NCBI GenBank assembly: GCA_030147945.1 | Contig: JASBUL010000074.1 | Span: forward strand, 1-35,456 | Reading direction: 5' to 3' | DNA length: 35,456 nt | Source of the DNA: Oceanococcus sp. | GTDB taxonomy: Bacteria; Pseudomonadota; Gammaproteobacteria; Nevskiales; Oceanococcaceae | Part shown: positions 12,133 to 18,311 of the stretch, in pieces | Position numbering within the stretch: position 1 is the first letter of the stretch | How the letters are laid out: each line of letters starts with the position of its first letter | Notes under the pieces: generated by a model | The model's database searches: none | The model's input: only the letters and a program-made list of their open reading frames with translations | What the model was told of the DNA's origin: nothing | Program-made: the position numbers and the translations under genes

Positions 12133-12508
12133 GTCCCTCAAGAATCGGGCAGCCTTCGAGGCTCGCGCCGCACAAATTGACCAGTAGTGTCAGCTCGTCG
12201 CGCAGCACAGCCAGTTCGTCGAGGTGACGGTTGATCTGCGCCAGCTTCTCGCCAGCCAGCGCCCGGACCTGTGGTCGCGCACTTTGGGGGTTGTCGCGAA
12301 ATTGCAACAGCTGTCCGATTTCGTCGAGAGAAAATCCCATCTTCTGGGCGCGCTTAATGAATCGCAGACGGGACAGATCGCGCGCCTCGTAGCGGCGCAG
12401 GCCGCTGGGGTCTCGGGCTACCCGGGGCAACAGGCTGATCTTCTCGTAGTAACGCAGCGTATCCGCGCTGAGCCCCAGTTCCTTTGCCACATCGCCGATT
12501 CGTTGCAT
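12104..12508 (-). CDS. MerR-family metal-responsive regulator (CueR-like)
   Basis: A 134-residue MerR-family activator. The DNA-binding part is MQRIGDVAKELGLSADTLRY with the wing at SGLRRYEARDLSRLRFI; a dimerisation helix follows. The C-terminal metal loop has Cys113 and Cys120 (LCGASLEGCPIL). The residue that is Ser in CueR and Cys in divalent-metal sensors aligns with Arg78, so metal specificity is open. The frame runs far upstream, but family sequence begins at the ATG at 12506-12508, which has AGGTGG about 8 bases before it and lies 2 bases after the ccdA-like stop. It probably controls the ATPase promoter lying over its own 3' end. Confidence 0.9.
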   Translation of the reverse strand: MQRIGDVAKELGLSADTLRYYEKISLLPRVARDPSGLRRYEARDLSRLRFIKRAQKMGFSLDEIGQLLQFRDNPQSARPQVRALAGEKLAQINRHLDELAVLRDELTLLVNLCGASLEGCPILEGLDSGPESRD

Positions 12509-12510
12509 GT

Positions 12511-13182
12511 TTACATCCACCTGAAGTGTGCATTGAGCAGGTACAGACCGACCGCCATCAGGGTCAGCCCGCCGGTGATTTCGAAAGCCCGGCGCCAGTG
12601 CGCGAGAACGCGCAGGCCTTCCAGCCAGCCCAGGCTCCAGGCGCCGACCAGCAGCGGAACCGCGCGGCCGACGCCAAAGGCCAGCATCAGCAGGGCGCCA
12701 TAGGCGACCGAGCCCATTGCGGCGCTGGCGCCAAGTCCGACCCACAAGCCCGGTGAGCAGGCCGGGCAGATTCCAACGCTCAGCGGAATGCCGATCATGA
12801 AGGCGCCGCCCAGCGTTGCGACGCGCCGGCCGCGCAAGGACACCCAGGGCAGCGGCAGACGCAGCCAACCGGTCCAGATCAGGCCAAGAACGATCAGGAA
12901 CGGACCCAGGACGCCCGCCCATTGCCGGCTCAGCGCCTGCTGCGCCCATGCGCCACCCAAGGCCGCGCCGATACCCAGCAGCACATGGGTCAGAATCAGA
13001 CCGGTGCACAGCGCCCCGGCATACGCCAGCGCCTCGCGCGGCGCCCGCGCCCGGGTCACGTAACCCAGCACCAGCGGAATCGACGCGAAGGCGACCGGCG
13101 TGAAACTGAACAACAGGCCTGCCAGCAGCGCGGCAGCCAGGCCACCGGCGCCGCCGAGCTGCATCCAGGTGGCCGTGTCCAT
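12511..13182 (-). CDS. CcdA/DsbD-like membrane protein with a CPAC motif
   Basis: A 223-residue inner-membrane protein with about six hydrophobic helices, resembling the CcdA/DsbD transmembrane domain that carries electrons from cytoplasmic thioredoxin to the periplasm. The usual first-helix cysteine (in an SPC-like motif) is missing: the equivalent stretch reads FSFTPVAFASIPLVLGY. The later reactive helix has two cysteines, Cys139 and Cys142, in GICPACSPGL. The start ATG overlaps the stop of the thioredoxin-like gene by one base, and the MerR gene follows 2 bases later. Either it moves electrons by an altered route or it transports metal; both are inferences. Confidence 0.75.
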   Translation of the reverse strand: MDTATWMQLGGAGGLAAALLAGLLFSFTPVAFASIPLVLGYVTRARAPREALAYAGALCTGLILTHVLLGIGAALGGAWAQQALSRQWAGVLGPFLIVLGLIWTGWLRLPLPWVSLRGRRVATLGGAFMIGIPLSVGICPACSPGLWVGLGASAAMGSVAYGALLMLAFGVGRAVPLLVGAWSLGWLEGLRVLAHWRRAFEITGGLTLMAVGLYLLNAHFRWM

Positions 13183-13454
13183 CAGCGGCTCAAGTGCTCA
13201 CGCAGAACCCGCCGCAACTCGGCGACGGATGGCGCTCCGCTGAGGACCAGTGCGCCATCAATGGCGATGGCCGGCGTGCTCAGGACGCCGAGGCTCACTG
13301 CGTAGTCGATGTCCGCCACGACATCCACTTCGCGAAGACGCAGACGAGCCTCGCCCAACTCCTCGATCACGGACCGGATCCGTTGACGAACAGGCTGGCA
13401 GGCACCACAGCCGGTGGCGGTCAGCAGTTCTACAACAATGTCCTTTCGTTCCAT
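13182..13454 (-). CDS. Small thioredoxin-fold protein, CGAC active site
   Basis: A 90-residue single-domain thioredoxin/glutaredoxin-like protein without a signal peptide. The motif TGCGACQPV (Cys16, Cys19) is the redox pair and STPAIAIDG holds the cis-proline (the TPA of the fold). The length fits the small archaeal-type redox proteins, not classical thioredoxin. It is the first gene of the minus-strand operon and overlaps the CcdA-like gene by one base, suggesting the two are redox partners. The ATG at 13452-13454 lies about 30 bases below the -10 of a MerR-type promoter. Confidence 0.82.
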   Translation of the reverse strand: MERKDIVVELLTATGCGACQPVRQRIRSVIEELGEARLRLREVDVVADIDYAVSLGVLSTPAIAIDGALVLSGAPSVAELRRVLREHLSR

Positions 13455-13484
13455 AGCGCTTGTCGATTCCCGATCAGTCCGGAC

Positions 13485-13515
13485 AGATTAATTCTTGGAG
13501 TCCACTCCAGGTCAA
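13485..13515 (-). promoter_or_regulatory. MerR-type promoter of the thioredoxin-CcdA-ATPase operon
   Basis: Minus-strand -35 TTGACC (13510-13515), 19-bp spacer, -10 TAATCT (13485-13490). The spacer begins with the perfect palindrome TGGAGTCCACTCCA (13496-13509 on the plus strand), close to ZntR/CadR-type operators. It is one half of a divergent pair with 13543-13573. Confidence 0.85.
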
Positions 13516-13542
13516 CAGTTCCGGCCGCGTCACCGAAAGCCC

Positions 13543-13573
13543 TTGACATGGAGTGGACTCCAGGTTGTAGCGT
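13543..13573 (+). promoter_or_regulatory. MerR-type promoter of the barrel-HMA-MerT-like operon
   Basis: Plus-strand -35 TTGACA (13543-13548), 19-bp spacer, weak -10 TAGCGT (13568-13573). The spacer starts with TGGAGTGGACTCCA (13549-13562), the same palindrome as in the opposite promoter. The two operator centres are 53 bp apart, about five helical turns, so one regulator could bind both on the same DNA face. Confidence 0.8.
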
Positions 13574-13600
13574 GGCGGTCAAGACCTGTTGGAGCGACAC

Positions 13601-14419
13601 ATGACAGCGACACACTGGTATTCGGGCCTGCTGGCTCTGGCCCTGGCGGGCACGGCGACCGGCGCCGGCGCCCACGACCCTGTCTTCGGCCTGGGACCGC
13701 ACACCCTGTTCAAAGGCGGCGTCGAGGTTCACAGCGGCTTTGCCCGCACCGAGGCCGGGGCGGAACGCGAGCAGGAGTTCGCGATTGAACTGAAGTACGG
13801 CCTGACGGCGGACTGGGTGATCGGCGTGGAGCAGCATTACGTGGACGAATCCGGCCCGGACGAGAAGCGATCGGGCCGTGGTGATCTGGCGCTGGCGAGC
13901 AAGTACCGTTTCTGGCGCCGCGACCTGCCCGGCGTGCAGGAAGCCGCCGCCGTCGCGGTCCGCGCGATCTTCGGCGGCACCGGCGAGGATGATGTGGCCA
14001 ACGACGGCGCCACCGACGCCATCCTGGGCCTGAGCTACGGCTACGAGGGCCGCAGCTGGTACCGCTGGGCGGCGGCACGTTATCGCCGCAATGGCGAGAA
14101 CGATGCGGGACTGACGCGCGGCGATGTGCTGCTACTGGATTTGGTCGGCGGCATCCGCCCGCGACCCACCGGCTACTTTGAACCGGACTGGGTCTGGATG
14201 CTGGAGCTGAACGGCGAGCTTGTCGGGCGCGCCGAACGCAATGGCGCTCGGATCGACGCCTCTGGTGGCGGCCGCTGGTTTCTGAGCCCCGGACTAATGC
14301 TGACCTATCGCAACTACGCGCTGAAAACCGGCATCCAGTTGCCCTTCGTACAGAACCTTAACGGCCCGCAGGACGAGATCGACTACCGCGCCGTGTTCGA
14401 ACTCGAAGGCCACTTCTGA
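13601..14419 (+). CDS. Outer-membrane barrel-like protein of a metal operon
   Basis: A 272-residue exported protein. Residues 1-22 form a signal peptide (LLALALAGTATGAGA before HDPVFG). The mature part has alternating aromatic and polar strands (ELKYGLTADWVIGVEQHYV, SYGYEGRSWYRWAAARYRR, MLTYRNYALKTGIQLPFV) and ends with Phe (ELEGHF), as outer-membrane barrels do. It resembles uncharacterised barrel proteins found with metal and phenol-degradation genes; the specific function is unknown. The ATG at 13601 is preferred over an upstream TTG because GGAG lies 6 bases before it. It leads an operon with a periplasmic HMA protein and a MerT-like protein. Confidence 0.75.
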   Translation: MTATHWYSGLLALALAGTATGAGAHDPVFGLGPHTLFKGGVEVHSGFARTEAGAEREQEFAIELKYGLTADWVIGVEQHYVDESGPDEKRSGRGDLALASKYRFWRRDLPGVQEAAAVAVRAIFGGTGEDDVANDGATDAILGLSYGYEGRSWYRWAAARYRRNGENDAGLTRGDVLLLDLVGGIRPRPTGYFEPDWVWMLELNGELVGRAERNGARIDASGGGRWFLSPGLMLTYRNYALKTGIQLPFVQNLNGPQDEIDYRAVFELEGHF

Positions 14420-14444
14420 CATCCACACGCTGACCTGGAGAATC

Positions 14445-14756
14445 ATGATGATTTCAAGACACCTAACGGCACTGCTCCTGGCGTCGCTGCTCGGCAGCTG
14501 GTCCGCCGCGGCGCTGGCCGATACCGCCTACGAAATGCGCGTGGACGGGCTCGCCTGCCCCTACTGCGCCTACGGCATCGAAAAGAAACTCAAGCAGATC
14601 GACGGCGTCGATCACGAATCCCTGGACATCGACCTCAATACAGGACTGGTCCGGGTGCGGGTGGCCGATGGCGTCACGCTGAGCGATGAGCGCCTGCGCC
14701 AGTTGTTCAGCGATGCGGGGGTCACTTTCCGTTCGGTCGAAAGGACGCCGTTGTGA
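14445..14756 (+). CDS. Periplasmic heavy-metal-associated (HMA) protein, MerP-like
   Basis: A 103-residue protein with a signal peptide (cleavage probably after AAALA) and one HMA domain. The metal site is GLACPYCAYGIEKKL (Cys38, Cys41), followed by the expected beta-alpha-beta pattern. The Tyr between Pro and Cys differs from the classic GMTCxxC site of MerP. It probably carries a soft metal ion to the MerT-like protein encoded 25 bases downstream, but this is inferred from gene order. A GGAG lies 5 bases before the double ATG start. Confidence 0.85.
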   Translation: MMISRHLTALLLASLLGSWSAAALADTAYEMRVDGLACPYCAYGIEKKLKQIDGVDHESLDIDLNTGLVRVRVADGVTLSDERLRQLFSDAGVTFRSVERTPL

Positions 14757-14781
14757 GGGCAGCGGCATCGATGGTCGGCGA

Positions 14782-15186
14782 ATGAATGAGGCCCGGGCAC
14801 GCCTGCGCGAAGCTGCCATCACCTTCGTCAGCCTGCTGGGTTCCACCGGCACGCTGGTCTGCTGCGCGCTGCCCATTCTGTTGGTCACCCTCGGACTGGG
14901 CAGCGCGGTGGTCGGCCTGACCGGCGCTTTTCCCTGGCTGATCACACTGAGCCAGCTCAAGGCCTGGGTCTTCGCCGCGTCGGGCGGGATGCTCGCGCTC
15001 AGCGGCTGGCTGATCTACCGCAGCGGCCGCCAGTGCCCGGCCGACCCAGCCCTGGCGGCCATGTGTGCGCGCGCGGACCGATGGAACCGCCGTATCCTCA
15101 TCCTGGCAGCCGGCATCTGGCTGCTGGGTTTCTTTGCCGCCTATCTGCTTCTGCCGCTGACCCGGCTGTTCGAATTGGCGGGATAA
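14782..15186 (+). CDS. MerT-like membrane metal transporter
   Basis: A 134-residue inner-membrane protein with three or four hydrophobic segments. It has the MerT layout: a vicinal cysteine pair in helix 1 (LVCCALPIL, Cys27-Cys28) and two cysteines in the following cytoplasmic loop (Cys85 and Cys95). It differs clearly from the MerT at 6277 and there is no reductase in this operon, so its cargo may not be mercury. The frame is open upstream of the chosen start; the ATG at 14782 gives the family N-terminus, though its ribosome site is weak. Convergent with the MerR-family gene at 15251. Confidence 0.8.
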   Translation: MNEARARLREAAITFVSLLGSTGTLVCCALPILLVTLGLGSAVVGLTGAFPWLITLSQLKAWVFAASGGMLALSGWLIYRSGRQCPADPALAAMCARADRWNRRILILAAGIWLLGFFAAYLLLPLTRLFELAG

Positions 15187-15250
15187 GCGTCAAGCGCCTC
15201 GCTGCATCGTCGGTGTTCGTGCAAAGCACCAATCGACACGAGTCATGGAC

Positions 15251-15655
15251 TCAGTGCTCGTCGTTCCCGGACAGCGAACTTACGATGGGACAATCAGACG
15301 GGGAACCGTGCCCTGGGCATTTTTCGATGACCACTTTCAAACCTTGACGAATCCGTTGCATTTCCTTGATCCGTTTTTCCACCTCAAGCAGTTTTGCGGT
15401 GGCAGCCTCCCTTATGGCCGCCATGTCCGTTCCGCTGCTGAGAACCAGCAACTCGGCGATCTCGTCCAACGAGAATCCGAGGTGCTTGGCACGCCGAATG
15501 AAGTTCAGGCGGCCGACCTCGGCGGCATCGTATTCCCGGTAGCCTGAAGATCGGCGTGCCGGAGGTGGCATAAGCCCGCGACGTTCATAGAAACGGATGG
15601 TGTCAATGTTTACGCCGGCCTGCTTGGCCAGTCGCCCTATGGTCATGGTTTTCAT
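15251..15655 (-). CDS. MerR-family heavy-metal regulator
   Basis: A 134-residue MerR-family protein. The helix-turn-helix is MTIGRLAKQAGVNIDTIRFY, the wing SSGYREYDAAEVGRLNFI, and a long dimer helix follows. The C-terminal metal loop has Cys113 and Cys122 (EKCPGHGSPSDCPIV). No cysteine is present at the position used by divalent sensors (SSGTDMAAI), which leans to a monovalent ion such as Cu(I), but this is only suggestive. The ATG at 15653-15655 has AGGAGG 7 bases upstream. It is a candidate controller of the divergent promoters at 13485-13573. Its upstream region is a desaturase remnant, so its native promoter may be lost. Confidence 0.9.
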   Translation of the reverse strand: MKTMTIGRLAKQAGVNIDTIRFYERRGLMPPPARRSSGYREYDAAEVGRLNFIRRAKHLGFSLDEIAELLVLSSGTDMAAIREAATAKLLEVEKRIKEMQRIRQGLKVVIEKCPGHGSPSDCPIVSSLSGNDEH

Positions 15656-15680
15656 TTGGCGGCCCTCCTGGCTGCTGGGT

Positions 15681-15883
15681 GTCGCGGAATTGCACCGCTG
15701 GCATCACAAACGCGATTACGAGGATGCCGAAGTCAATTTCGGCGAAGTCTGGATGATATGGGACCACCTTTTCGGCAGTTTTATGACACGAAGGAAACTC
15801 CCCGCGCCGGCGAGCTTGGGTTCAAGCATGAACGCATCCCGAATGGCTATTTAAAACAGCTAAGCTGGCCGTTTCGAGGCTAA
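15681..15883 (+). pseudogene. Remnant of a sterol desaturase family gene, frameshifted
   Basis: Only the last 65 or so codons remain. One frame reads AELHRWHHKRDYEDAEVNFG and WMIWDHLFGSF. The next frame continues FYDTKETPRAGELGF and ends LKQLSWPFRG with a TAA at 15881-15883. One missing T in the TTTT run near 15779-15782 would restore a single frame. The piece includes the last histidine box (HRWHH) and aligns with the C-terminus of the intact hydroxylase at 8051, but it differs enough not to be a recent copy. The 5' part is replaced by the start of the minus-strand MerR gene, marking a recombination joint. Confidence 0.75.
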
Positions 15884-15928
15884 GTCTAAGTGCTGCGGCC
15901 TCTCACTCGAAAGGCCGCTGCCCGTTCA

Positions 15929-16414
15929 TCAACCACCACCGTGCTGCGCGAATGCCTGCGGTGGCTTCTCGCCATTGAACATCCAAACAGTGTAGGCATC
16001 ACGTCGGTCGCCCATTTCCATGCCCGGAGATCCTGCTGGCATGCCCGGCACCGCCAAGCCTTTGCCTTGAGGGCGTTCGGCCAGGAGTTTGTGAACATCC
16101 TGTGCGGGCACATGGCCTTCAATAACATAGCCGTCAACCACGGCCGTATGGCAAGAACCCAGAGCAGCAGGCACACCTAAACTGCGTTTACGTTGTGTCA
16201 GATCGTTCTCTTCGACTACGTCCACCAAGAATCCGTTGTCACGCATGTGCTCGACCCACTTGCCGCAGCAGCCGCAGGTCGGGCTTTTGTACACGACCAT
16301 TTTTGGCAAAGCATTAACAGACTGTGTATCGGTGGCCGTGGCGGATTGGCCGCTGCTACATGCCACGAAAAGTAGCGTCAAACTGAGCAACACACTTGAA
16401 ATAAATATCCTCAT
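15929..16414 (-). CDS. DUF411 metal-binding lipoprotein
   Basis: A 161-residue DUF411 protein, a thioredoxin-like family often found in copper clusters. A lipobox (LLFVAC, Cys19) predicts a lipid-anchored envelope protein. The cysteine-rich site is YKSPTCGCCGKWVEHM, and a further cysteine sits in LGSCHTAVVDGY. The likely role is periplasmic binding or transfer of Cu(I). The frame extends upstream, but the ATG at 16412-16414 gives the signal sequence, has GGAG 8 bases upstream and overlaps the stop of the cytochrome fusion (ATGA), so it is the last, coupled gene of the copper operon. Confidence 0.88.
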   Translation of the reverse strand: MRIFISSVLLSLTLLFVACSSGQSATATDTQSVNALPKMVVYKSPTCGCCGKWVEHMRDNGFLVDVVEENDLTQRKRSLGVPAALGSCHTAVVDGYVIEGHVPAQDVHKLLAERPQGKGLAVPGMPAGSPGMEMGDRRDAYTVWMFNGEKPPQAFAQHGGG

Positions 16415-17574
16415 TGAGCTGCTCCTGACGACCAATGAACATGTGCGACACGCCACTGGGTGTCTTGCCGCTCCAGCAATAGGGTTTCGGTGCTGAGCAG
16501 ATTCACCCGCTTGCCCTGGCTATCGCTACGTAGCCGTGAACGCGAAGCCACTATGGCATGATCGCCATAGTCGAAAACCTGGCGTGATACCGGCTCCGAA
16601 TTGAGCGTGGCCAAAAAAGTCATGTCGTGTGGCATGTGATGTGCTGCATAGTCCTCAAGGCCAGCTTCCGCGCCGCCTGACTCAAAAATCAGAACTGCGG
16701 GATCCAACAGTTGACGCACGGTTTTTTCATCCCCGGCACGTAACGCCGTAAACAGCTCGTCGGCGATTTTACTGGGCGATGCGCGGGCGTCACTGGCGGG
16801 ATGCTCATGGGACGTATGCTGATCCGTGTCCGGACTTTCGGGATGAGGATGACTGCCATGTTCATGCGGCGTATCGGCATGCCCCGACTTAGGCGGGCTG
16901 GCCTCAGCATCATGATGCCCTTGCGTTTTCGCGGGCTCCGATGACGGACCAGGGTGAGCATGTTCAGCCCCGGACTCGTCGTGGTCATCGTTCATTGGAT
17001 TCTGCTGCGTGCCAGCAGACGGACCATGACTGTGCGCATGACCATCGCCTTTCTTATACTTCACACGCGCTTCGCGACTGGCCGCATCGTATTCCGCTGA
17101 GCTCATCGTTTTGCTGGCCTGCAAGAATGCCGTCAATGCCCACAGCTCATCGTCTTCGTGGCTGGGGCCAAAGGCCGGCATGGCAGTCATGCGCACGCCG
17201 TTTTTGATCACCCAAAAGGCTTCGGCTGGGTTTCGCTGCGCCAGCAATTCCTGCATATCCGGTGGACGAGGATTCATCCCCTGGACCTGCACACTAGGGT
17301 CCTGGCCCGGCGGGGTGTGACAACCTGCACACATGCCTTGAAAGTTATACGCACCTCGCTGGATGCGCTCCGTTGAAGCCAGATCAGCAGGCACCGCAAT
17401 GTTCCTGGATGCACGGGTGACCGCTTTCTCGTAAGCGGTGTGAATCAGGTTTGCTACCAGCGGTGGTTCCGGTGGAAACGCAGCGACTGGAAACCAGCCG
17501 CCCATGACGATGGCAAACGCCAATATCACCCCGATAAGCGCGCTACCGGCCATGCCATAAATGAAATTTTTCAT
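16411..17574 (-). CDS. Cytochrome c / His-rich linker / NTF2-like fusion protein
   Basis: A 387-residue exported protein with three parts. Residues 1-30 are a membrane anchor or signal. Residues about 65-155 are a class I cytochrome c: haem site CAGCH (Cys82, Cys85, His86) and a later methionine in MTAMPAFGPSHED as the probable sixth ligand. Residues about 175-265 are a disordered linker with many His, Asp and Ser (for example HAHSHGPS, HEHGSHPHPE), a likely metal sponge. Residues about 268-387 look like an NTF2/SnoaL domain ending WRVAHVHWSSGAAQ. In the copper clusters I know, the cytochrome and the NTF2-like protein are separate, so the join is unusual. The start lies 1 base after the His-rich peptide gene; the stop overlaps the DUF411 start. 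Confidence 0.82.
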   Translation of the reverse strand: MKNFIYGMAGSALIGVILAFAIVMGGWFPVAAFPPEPPLVANLIHTAYEKAVTRASRNIAVPADLASTERIQRGAYNFQGMCAGCHTPPGQDPSVQVQGMNPRPPDMQELLAQRNPAEAFWVIKNGVRMTAMPAFGPSHEDDELWALTAFLQASKTMSSAEYDAASREARVKYKKGDGHAHSHGPSAGTQQNPMNDDHDESGAEHAHPGPSSEPAKTQGHHDAEASPPKSGHADTPHEHGSHPHPESPDTDQHTSHEHPASDARASPSKIADELFTALRAGDEKTVRQLLDPAVLIFESGGAEAGLEDYAAHHMPHDMTFLATLNSEPVSRQVFDYGDHAIVASRSRLRSDSQGKRVNLLSTETLLLERQDTQWRVAHVHWSSGAAQ

Positions 17575-17575
17575 T

Positions 17576-17842
17576 TTAATGCTCGTGTTGGTGCTGATGT
17601 TCGTGGGATGGCTGCTGATCGCTGGCCGATGAGTCGGCTTTATTTTTATCTGCGCAGGCCTGCTTCATCTTCATCATCTGCTCATGCTCTTGATCGTTCA
17701 TCCTGCTCATTTCCGTCGCAGAGTGATTCATCGCGCAGGGGTCGGATGGGGCGGCTGGCGCCTCATGTTGGTGTCCTTCCCCAGCCAGCACCGCGCCGCT
17801 TGCAAAGAGAAGCGTCGCTAAAGTGATTTTTAAGTTCTTCAT
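17576..17842 (-). CDS. Small periplasmic His/Met-rich protein
   Basis: An 88-residue protein with a clear signal peptide (MKNLKITLATLLFASGAVLA, then GEGHQHE). The mature part is rich in His, Met, Asp and Lys. It carries two cysteines (DPCAMNHS and KQACADKN), a Met-rich middle (EQMMKMKQ) and a C-terminal His tail (HEHQHQHEH). No named family is recognised. The composition and its place between CopB-type genes and the cytochrome fusion suggest copper binding in the periplasm. Only one base separates its stop from the next ATG. Confidence 0.78.
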   Translation of the reverse strand: MKNLKITLATLLFASGAVLAGEGHQHEAPAAPSDPCAMNHSATEMSRMNDQEHEQMMKMKQACADKNKADSSASDQQPSHEHQHQHEH

Positions 17843-17868
17843 GATGTTTTCCTCATATTTTGATGTCT

Positions 17869-17882
17869 TTGCGATATCGCAA
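17869..17882. repeat. Perfect 14-bp palindrome TTGCGATATCGCAA
   Basis: A perfect palindrome in the 58-base gap between the small periplasmic gene (17901-18308) and the His-rich peptide gene (ends 17842). There is no T-run on either side, so it is not a typical terminator. It could be an operator or an mRNA hairpin separating expression of the two halves of the operon. This is from sequence only. Confidence 0.4.
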
Positions 17883-17900
17883 TGTGAGCGACTCGCTCTT

Positions 17901-18308
17901 TCATTGCGTATTCGCAGCTTGTTTAAAGGTCACTTGCAATGGGTCGCGTGACGGCAAATTCAGGGTCACGATAATTCGCCTCACCTCGGACCAAGACCAG
18001 ACGTCGTTTAAAGCAAAAGACTCCGCCAACTGATCCAGCTGGACCGTCCTTGTTTGCTCATACCCCCAAATCAGGGCTCGCCCGGTAGCTCCTTCAATAC
18101 GTACAGCACGATCCTGTTTGTCACGCACATACAAGCGACTTGGCTGCGGGTCTGCCACCCATTCAAGGCGCAGACCACCCACCGTTTGCACCTGGCCGCC
18201 GTGTTGTGCGCGCGCCGGCCTGAAGCTGTCTGGGCCGTGAGCCCAGACGCTCGAGAACAAATTCGCTACGACGAGTGCGAGCATGCTTAGATTCATTTTG
18301 GCAGCCAT
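17901..18308 (-). CDS. Small periplasmic protein of the cop operon, function unknown
   Basis: A 135-residue exported protein with a signal peptide (about residues 1-23, ending VWA before HGPDSF). The mature part resembles small beta-rich proteins of copper clusters that begin with an HGG motif (QHGGQVQTVGGLRLEWV) and contain LYVRDKQDRAV. I do not recognise a named function. It starts 3 bases after the copB stop, so it is in the same transcript. An ATG four codons further in is also possible. Confidence 0.7.
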   Translation of the reverse strand: MAAKMNLSMLALVVANLFSSVWAHGPDSFRPARAQHGGQVQTVGGLRLEWVADPQPSRLYVRDKQDRAVRIEGATGRALIWGYEQTRTVQLDQLAESFALNDVWSWSEVRRIIVTLNLPSRDPLQVTFKQAANTQ

Positions 18309-18311
18309 GCG

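Noticed and set aside
12509-13009. N-terminal extension of the MerR-family gene at 12104
   Set aside because: The open frame is a shadow of the CcdA-like gene; family sequence and a ribosome site place the start at 12508.
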